From positions 7,318,501 through 7,382,500 of the forward strand of contig OX387200.1 in assembly GCA_947561715.1 (NCBI GenBank): a DNA stretch of 64,000 nucleotides. Direction: 5' to 3'. Positions within the stretch are counted from its first letter, which is position 1. The number at the start of each line of letters is the position of its first letter. Made by a program: the position numbers and the translations under genes. Source of the DNA: Ascidia mentula (Eukaryota > Chordata > Ascidiacea > Phlebobranchia > Ascidiidae). Positions 57,726-64,000 of the stretch are shown piece by piece. The notes beneath the pieces were generated by a model. The model had not been told where the DNA came from. It saw only the letters and a list, made by a program, of their open reading frames with translations, and did not search any database.

Positions 57726-60612
57726 TTATTTGTTGAATGAATGTGCACAAGAATGAAGTGTTCCTGAAGCAGCTTCAACTAGATGGAAATCCACATCTTC
57801 CTCTTTGTTTTCTTTCTTTGTCTCGTCCTCAAGAGGAGGAACTCCAAATCGAAAAAATCTTACTACTGACTTCGGTAATAAAGGATTGTCAATAAAAGGT
57901 ACAAACAACCTCGGGTCCATTTTTTTCGGATCCCTCAAACCTTTTAAAGAGAGCGCGTGACAAGGTATTAGCAGGACAAATTTTCTTTCCTTATTTATGT
58001 ATATTTTAAAATGCTGCCAAAAAAGTTTACATTTTATTGAAAAACTTCTAGCACTATTTAAAAGTAAAGCACTTCGTACTCTATCATGTGTGTGTTCGTA
58101 GACATGAAAGACTAACCTGTGCAAGCTGATACCAAGATACTCACAGTCAATGTAACGACACACCCGACGAGTGAGTAGTACATGAACGACATTGCCTGGA
58201 TTGGGTTGTAACTTTTTTGATCTCTGCGTTACATAACATTTGCTCGTTGACAACTTTTTGCACAAGTTTCACCGATAGAAAGTGTGAGAGTTTTACCATG
58301 AGGTGATTTATCCGCACATTAATACCATGATTGCAAATGTGATAGTTATACACGAATACGACTTATTGTTAGATACGAAAATATATGTTCAAATTACCTA
58401 GACAAACTGGTGTTCAAATTTCAAATTATTATTTCAGAATACTTAAATACACACAGCACTAGACAAACAGGCAACATTGAATTTATATGTTTATAGTGTA
58501 GTTACACAACTGTCGATTATTATAGAAATATGTGATGTTATCGCACGGTTGTTTACAAATATTCCCTCCTGTGGAACTTTCGATTCGAACACAGGTTGTC
58601 TGTCCTATAGATACAACTTACACTTCAATGGAAGTAGTAGTGGGGGTTGTAATATTACCCCAAGTGGTTGACTTCATGTAACTATTTGTGGAAATATGGG
58701 TGTTAGTTTCATTGTGTCCAGTGATCTCCGAAAACGTGCAGTTATCAGTATAAATAGGAAGCATACGCTGGGACTCTGGGTCTTTTCCGTTAATCAGACC
58801 TCCAAGGGCTAACCAGAGAGCAAACCCAGTACCGACAACTTGTCCAATCAAGGCGCCCTGCAAAGACGGGAACATAAAATATTTTTTTGCGTAAGTCGAA
58901 GCAAATACGTGATTAAACTAACCACCGCATTACAATGAGGAATAAATACTCCAAGTGTAAATAGCCCGATTTTTGGGCCTTCCAAAGCTCCCTGGATTGA
59001 GAATATGATGAAAACGATGGTCTGCGAACTGGGAGTAAACAGGAAGGCTATGATAGCTACCAAGACGCCGACCGTTAGTGCTGCAAATGTAACAAAATCA
59101 TCATTCTGTCTTACCGCATTATCTTAAAATTTACACGTTAGCTTGCTGATTATTAGTTTCCATGTGTGCGTCATGTGTGGCTTCAGCGGAACAAAGAAAT
59201 CCTCAAGAAACAAGGAACTTAGAGAGATGATCCCAGAAGACACAGAACTGTTAAAGTTAAACAAATTATAAAATCATAAATATACAATTTTATGCTATTA
59301 AAAGTTTGCGCTTTCACTAGATATTTTGTTGCATAGTTTTAAGAAGTAACAAGCTTGCACGTTACCTTAACGTGCCACTGTAGGCTGCTGCAATAAACAA
59401 TCCCGACATTCCCGGTAGACCATGAAATACTTCAAGTGCAAGATAAGGAACCATTTGATCTAATTTTTCAATCTTCTTTGATTTTATCGGATCACAACCT
59501 TCGAAGTAGGCGTATGCAACACATCCACTGCACATCGCTATCATCGTAAAGACGATATTCGGAAAAAGAGCAGTACAGGAAGCACTGTAAAACGACTTTA
59601 TTGGTTTTATATGACTGTAAACTGGTCGCACGTTCCTATGAATCCTATTGCTTGCATTAACTGTCTCCAGCAAGGAAAATTTTTGGTTATATCTCAATCA
59701 GTTGTTTATCCCAAACTAATGTTTGGATTAAAAAGCTTTATTCTTATTTTCACACACATTTTATATAACAATGCTGGTCAAAAACACACAACCTTATTTC
59801 TGAACGGAGACTTACATTCTTGCGCCTCTAACAGATTTACAAGACAGGTATCGTTGGCAGACTGACTGATTCAAACACGCTGCTTTAGTTTGTGAGATGC
59901 TCAATCCAACCATAACAGTCCAGAAGGTTGTACGAATCGTTGGATCCAAATCAAATCTGAAACACCGCCATGTTTATTTCCAAATGTAAAAACGAACAAA
60001 CACTAAAATAGGTACTAAGCACATTTTTTGCACACTAATCAACAAGAATTGTTTGGTCGTTAAATAATTATTTGTTCACATCTCTTGAAAAGTTTATTAC
60101 AGGCATAAAGTAAGATAATAGCTTACGTCCATATGTTGTTTCGTCCACTTCTCTCAATAGATTTCCATAATTCACCGATGCCTCCAACCTTAATTGTGCC
60201 TTGCACAATTACCGAAAGTGAACCGATAAGCATAATGGCGGCTTGCAAGGTATCTATCCATATAACTGCTTTAAGTCCGCCCTGCATTGTAAGTATTCAG
60301 CATTAATCGGTGCTGTGAATTCCCACCAAACTATAACGTGTTGATGCAAATGGTCAAAAGTCACAGAGCTAAAAGAGTGTCAAAATGTATACAAAAAGTT
60401 AAAACAGAGATATCAGGGATAAGGTAATGGCATAGTATCTTTATATGAGTGTCAAAATCTTTCCTCCGTCGGGCATTGACCGATGAGGATTCATTGTTTT
60501 ATTTGGATCGAGTTATAAAGTAATCAAAAGCCTCAGGTACACGATTCCCTGCCCATTTTTGACGGCATAGTTTTATTATTATTTGATTTGTTAACAAAAC
60601 ACACAGTCCACC
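55640..60612. repeat. segmental duplication, second copy
   Basis: Partner of 42975-48072. The match is continuous to CACACAGTCCACC at 60612, where the LTR element begins; the first copy continues past the same point. The divergence pattern (few substitutions, a few small indels) indicates a recent event. Confidence 0.85.
57726..60281 (-). CDS. second SLC5A8/12-like transporter copy, exons 6-13 only in window
   Basis: Almost identical to the gene at 45175-49932. Exons in gene order: 60281-60127 (exon 6), 59956-59816, 59584-59366, 59247-59135, 59080-58923, 58857-58622, 58211-58117 and 57940-57726 with the same TAA. Splice sites and phases are intact. It encodes GGLKAVIWIDTLQ through the cytoplasmic tail ending HSFNK, about 443 residues. 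Exon 6 has one visible change (GELWKS region: ATTCACCGATG for ATTCTCCGATG on the forward strand). Exons 1-5 would lie to the right, beyond the LTR element that sits in intron 5. Whether they exist, and whether transcripts splice across the insertion, cannot be seen. Confidence 0.82.
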
Positions 60613-61131
60613 TGTAACCGAAATTAGCTTCTCTCTAAACCGGCTAACGCCCAGGTTACTCCGCACTAACGGCCTATCGCCAAGACCTGGAGTCACACGA
60701 CCAAGGTGGCTAGTTTTGTAATAGAATGGAAGCGCTAATAGGTATAAAAGCGTAAAATGGTAAAAGTACGGATAAAACAACGGTTGTTTTTTATACAAAA
60801 AGGACTTTCCACTGCACATATAGCGTTCACAACAATTACTTCTCGCCACAATAAAAACAGTGCTTTCTACTCGCCACCACCAGAGAACTGCCTGGTTTTT
60901 CGCTTATTCTTTTCGCCGCCAGCACTTACACCAATTATCACTGTCCACGTTTGCCACGCAAGCGTGACTGCTCGGGCGTATAAAAACGAGTAAAATAGAA
61001 ATAATTACAAATATATTATAAAAGGTGAGTGTAAGTAAACAAAGAAAAACATGTGAGTAAAAGTGAAGGTGAAGTGAAAATACAAAAAGAAATAAAGCGT
61101 GTGAAAAACAAAACGAACAAAGACGTTTACA
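60613..61131 (-). repeat. 3' LTR of the Ty3/Gypsy element
   Basis: About 519 bp. In element orientation it begins TGTAAACG and ends GGTTACA, the usual TG..CA ends, and directly follows the purine-rich tract. On the other side it abuts host sequence at 60612, which matches the undisturbed intron of the first copy. The target-site duplication cannot be verified because the other LTR is outside the window. Confidence 0.85.
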
Positions 61132-61160
61132 CCCCCCACGTTAAAAATTGTCCTACTCCG

Positions 61161-64000
61161 TTAGGACGCTTGATAAAATTTGGTTTGTCGCCGATTTCGC
61201 TGTGGCCGGCTATCATTCATCGTCGCCGCAGCGTCATTTATGTCGGCGCCCAAACCTTGACCAACGTCCATCAATGGCCGTGTAGGCAACCCAGTATCCT
61301 GCGCAGTGGGTGCGTTCGTGCGTGTTTCGCTTTGTGGTGTGTAGATAACAAAATTGTCTGTGTCGTGCAGCCCGAGCTCATCCGGCTGCGTGCTTCGGCG
61401 TTCTTTTTCATGGTAAGGCATGTTTGCCTTTTTCAAGCGGTTAAAATGTACTTGCTGCTGTTTGCCATCCTCTCCTTCAATAAGGTAATTCACCATACCG
61501 TGTTGCTCAATAACTTTAAAAGGGCCTTTGTATGGTCTGATGAATTTTCGGCACTCGCCAGGCGGAACCACCGGATTCTCCAACAGAACGATGTCGCCTT
61601 TCGTGATTTCGTCTCCATGCCGTCGTCTATTATATTGTTCTTGCATGTGAACTCGTTGGGTCGTCAGGGTTTCTCTGGCTACCTCCTCGGCCAGTCGCAA
61701 CCGAGCTCGTAGCCCATCCAAATGAACCAGCGGAGTCGTTGCCACTTCATGATCTGGAGAAATGAGATCGGCGGGTAGGCGCAGTTCGTGTCCTGTAAGT
61801 AGAAAGTGAGGGGATACCCCCGTGCTTTCATGCCGGCTTGCGTTGTACGAAGCCACCACCGCCGACAGTGCTTCATCCCATTGTTTACTATCGCGTTGGA
61901 CGTAATTGCGGAGCATTGTTATGATGGTGCGGTTGTTGCGTTCGACTCCCCCATTGCTCGCGGGGTGATATGGCGTCGTTCGGGTCTTTTTACAACCCAT
62001 CAACCTCACCAGTTCTGCAAATAATTTGCTTTCGAAATTCCCCCCTTGATCGGAGTGAATTACCTCAGGTACCCCATGTACCGTTAGCCACCTGTGAAAC
62101 AAAATGCTCGCTGTTTCATGTGCGGTTTGATGCCGCATAGGCCACGCTCTGACATATTTTGTGAATAAATCACAAGCGACTAGGACATACTGGTATCCTG
62201 TCCTAGTTAACGGAAGTGGACCAAGCACGTCAATCTCAACGCGTTGCATCGGTCGCATTTCTTGTGATGGAACTAACGGTGCTCGGGTGGTAGTGGTTGG
62301 TTTCTTATTTCGTTGACAGTGTTCGCATTTACGGCAATAAGCCTCGGTCTCTTCTCTCCATTTTAGCCAGTAAAAACGCTGTGACAGTTTGCTCAGGGTT
62401 TTAGCCATTCCCAAGTGTCCCCCGCCATGTACCTGGTCGTGGCACGCGGACAGCACTTCGCTGCGCATGGCAAAGGGTACCAACACTTTCTGAACATCGT
62501 TTAAACCTGGCACCGCACCAGGGTCAGTAATGAATAGCACCCCACCGTGACATGAGAGCCGCTCGAAAAGGCTCCATAAGTGTTTTGTCTCTGCCGACAG
62601 GCGTTTGACGTGGCGAAAAGACGGCCTTATTCCCTGTTGTACCCATTTCACTACAGGGCGCAAACTTAAGTCCCCATACTGCGCTTCTGCTACATGGGTG
62701 GACTCATACCCGTACTCCGCCTTTAAATCAAGTGCAAGTACCTCTTCCAATGACTCATCCTCACGAACTGTGTAAGGGAATCCGTCATCTTCCGGTTGCC
62801 TCCGGCTGAGCGCGTCTGCGTTTGTGTGCTTCTTTCCGGGCCGGTGTTGAAGATCAAAATTGTAACTAGCCAGGTGTTCAACCCATCGAGCACATTGTCC
62901 ATAGAGTTCCCTGGATCTCCACAGCCAGCGAAGGGATGAATGGTCTGTGCGCAACAAAAATTTCGATCCGAGCAAATAACTGCGATACAACTTAGTCGCA
63001 AATATGACGGCCAGCAATTCCTTGCGAGTTGTGGAATAATGCTTTTCAGCTTTGCTCAATGATCTACTGCCGTAAGCGATCACATGCTCCTTACCGTCAA
63101 TTTCCTGACCGAGAACACAACCTACGGCTGTGTCCGAGGCATCGGTGTCCAACACGAAGGGTCGGCTAAAGTCGGGATACTGTAGAACTGGAGCTGTTGT
63201 CAGAATTCTTTTCAGGCTGGCGAACGCCTGCTGGCAACTGTCCGTCCAGATAAAACGACGTCCCTTTTCTGTCAATTTGTGTAAGGGGGAGGCGATACGA
63301 GCGTAATCTTTAACAAACTTTCTGTAATACGATGTAAGACCCACAAATTGACGCACCTGTTTTACAGATTTTGGTACTGGCCAATCTTTAACTGATCGTA
63401 CCTTATCGGGGTCGCATCGTATTCCATGTTTTGACACTATGTGGCCAAGGAATCGCACTTCATCTTTGAACAGGTCGCACTTCGTTGGCTTTAGTGTAAG
63501 TCCAGCCGACTCCAGGCGTGAAAGAACATCTTCAAGACGCTGCATGTGTTCGTTGAAATTTCTACCATAAACAATCACATCGTCTAAGTATGCGAGTGTT
63601 CCTTGCCACTCTATACCCTGCAGCACAATACGCATTAGGTGTTGGAAGCTTGCCGCTGAGTTGCATAATCCCATAGGCATCACGGTGAATTCAAACAAAC
63701 CCATGTGACTGGCAAAGGCTGTCTTCTCCCTTGATTGTTCGTCCATGGGGATCTGCCAGTAGCCAGATTTCAGATCAAGGGTGGAAAAGAAACGTGACCC
63801 AGACATTTCATCCAGGCTATCATCAACCCGGGGAATAGGGTAACTGTTTTTTTTTGTTGCTTCGTTTACTTGTCGATAGTCGACGCAAAATCGTAACTCA
63901 CCAGACTTCTTTTTCACCAGAACAATCGAACTTGACCATGGCGAGGTTGAAGGTCTCACGAGTCCTTGGCTTCGCATTTCGTTGATGATCTTCTCAACCT
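61161..64000 (-). CDS. pol polyprotein of Ty3/Gypsy element (reverse transcriptase, RNase H, integrase)
   Basis: An open frame runs in from the right edge and ends at 61161. Domains in order: reverse transcriptase with FCVDYRQVN and YLDDV; RNase H with DTDASDTAVG and a TDHSSLRW region; an integrase zinc finger of the HHCC kind (GHLGMAKTL..CEHCQRNK); a DDE integrase core (EIDVLGPLP, HSDQGGNF); and a C-terminal GPF/Y-type module (YKGPFKVIE) with a basic tail. The order RT-RNase H-integrase is that of Ty3/Gypsy rather than Copia. Protease and gag are not in the window. Confidence 0.93.
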   Translation of the reverse strand, partial: VEKIINEMRSQGLVRPSTSPWSSSIVLVKKKSGELRFCVDYRQVNEATKKNSYPIPRVDDSLDEMSGSRFFSTLDLKSGYWQIPMDEQSREKTAFASHMGLFEFTVMPMGLCNSAASFQHLMRIVLQGIEWQGTLAYLDDVIVYGRNFNEHMQRLEDVLSRLESAGLTLKPTKCDLFKDEVRFLGHIVSKHGIRCDPDKVRSVKDWPVPKSVKQVRQFVGLTSYYRKFVKDYARIASPLHKLTEKGRRFIWTDSCQQAFASLKRILTTAPVLQYPDFSRPFVLDTDASDTAVGCVLGQEIDGKEHVIAYGSRSLSKAEKHYSTTRKELLAVIFATKLYRSYLLGSKFLLRTDHSSLRWLWRSRELYGQCARWVEHLASYNFDLQHRPGKKHTNADALSRRQPEDDGFPYTVREDESLEEVLALDLKAEYGYESTHVAEAQYGDLSLRPVVKWVQQGIRPSFRHVKRLSAETKHLWSLFERLSCHGGVLFITDPGAVPGLNDVQKVLVPFAMRSEVLSACHDQVHGGGHLGMAKTLSKLSQRFYWLKWREETEAYCRKCEHCQRNKKPTTTTRAPLVPSQEMRPMQRVEIDVLGPLPLTRTGYQYVLVACDLFTKYVRAWPMRHQTAHETASILFHRWLTVHGVPEVIHSDQGGNFESKLFAELVRLMGCKKTRTTPYHPASNGGVERNNRTIITMLRNYVQRDSKQWDEALSAVVASYNASRHESTGVSPHFLLTGHELRLPADLISPDHEVATTPLVHLDGLRARLRLAEEVARETLTTQRVHMQEQYNRRRHGDEITKGDIVLLENPVVPPGECRKFIRPYKGPFKVIEQHGMVNYLIEGEDGKQQQVHFNRLKKANMPYHEKERRSTQPDELGLHDTDNFVIYTPQSETRTNAPTAQDTGLPTRPLMDVGQGLGADINDAAATMNDSRPQRNRRQTKFYQAS

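Larger units (their letters stand above)
60613..64000 (-). mobile_element. Ty3/Gypsy-type LTR retrotransposon, 3' part
   Basis: Inserted in intron 5 of the second SLC5 copy. In element orientation the visible order is pol, a purine-rich tract (GTGGGGGG) and the 3' LTR. The 5' LTR and gag side lie beyond the right edge. The coding part looks whole as far as it can be seen, and together with its location in a recent duplication this suggests a young insertion. No envelope-like gene lies between integrase and the LTR. Confidence 0.93.

Noticed and set aside
61053-61712. Forward frame of 219 codons inside the LTR element
   Set aside because: It lies antisense to the integrase region and LTR, and its composition is explained by the pol gene on the other strand.
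1-64000. CRISPR arrays, operons or bacterial ribosome-binding sites
   Set aside because: The window is spliced eukaryotic DNA; the repeats found are SINEs, MITEs, ribozymes and gene duplications with no regular spacer structure.

Overview
The window looks like animal nuclear DNA, most likely from a tunicate (ascidian such as Ciona). It is AT-rich, with short introns (mostly about 100-600 bp), tightly packed multi-exon genes and many small repeats. It also holds a chordate-style chondroitin synthase, a many-LDLa-repeat GPCR and a lineage-specific transporter expansion. The species assignment is inference. Exon boundaries were read by eye from GT/AG sites, reading phase and paralogue comparison, and may be off by a base in places.

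Layout. (1) 829-3580 (+): the last three exons of a chondroitin sulfate synthase (CHSY1/3-like). (2) 4.9-5.25 kb (-): two canonical type I hammerhead ribozymes 268 nt apart, a retrozyme-like dimer. (3) 6.3-29.4 kb: a cluster of SLC22 organic-ion transporters. An A-type gene runs forward (8167-11803), and three very similar B-type genes run in reverse (13375-17638, 19617-23903, 24846-29375). Among them lie single-exon relics, a recurring block of about 300 bp, SINEs and hAT-like MITEs. (4) 29.4-36.2 kb: mostly gene-free, with one complete tRNA-Thr-derived SINE with target-site duplications and a broken forward copy of the 5' end of an SLC5 transporter. (5) 36225-40580 (+): a large GPCR with about a dozen LDLa repeats and no visible leucine-rich repeats. 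(6) 42-60.6 kb: a tandem duplication with a period of about 12.55 kb that pairs an SLC22 copy (+) with an SLC5A8/12-like sodium-coupled monocarboxylate transporter (-). The first unit has a nearly complete SLC5 gene (45175-49932). The SLC22 copy between the two SLC5 genes (52559-55592) is a pseudogene. The second SLC5 gene is seen only from exon 6 onward, because (7) a Ty3/Gypsy-type LTR retrotransposon (60613 to beyond the right edge) sits in its intron 5.

The genes do not form one pathway. The transporters belong to two plasma-membrane solute-carrier families that are duplicating and decaying together. The most unusual structure is the hammerhead-ribozyme family: three copies with an intact core (two in tandem), two decayed copies, and a decayed hammerhead-like structure inside intron 3 of the B-type SLC22 genes that was copied along with them.
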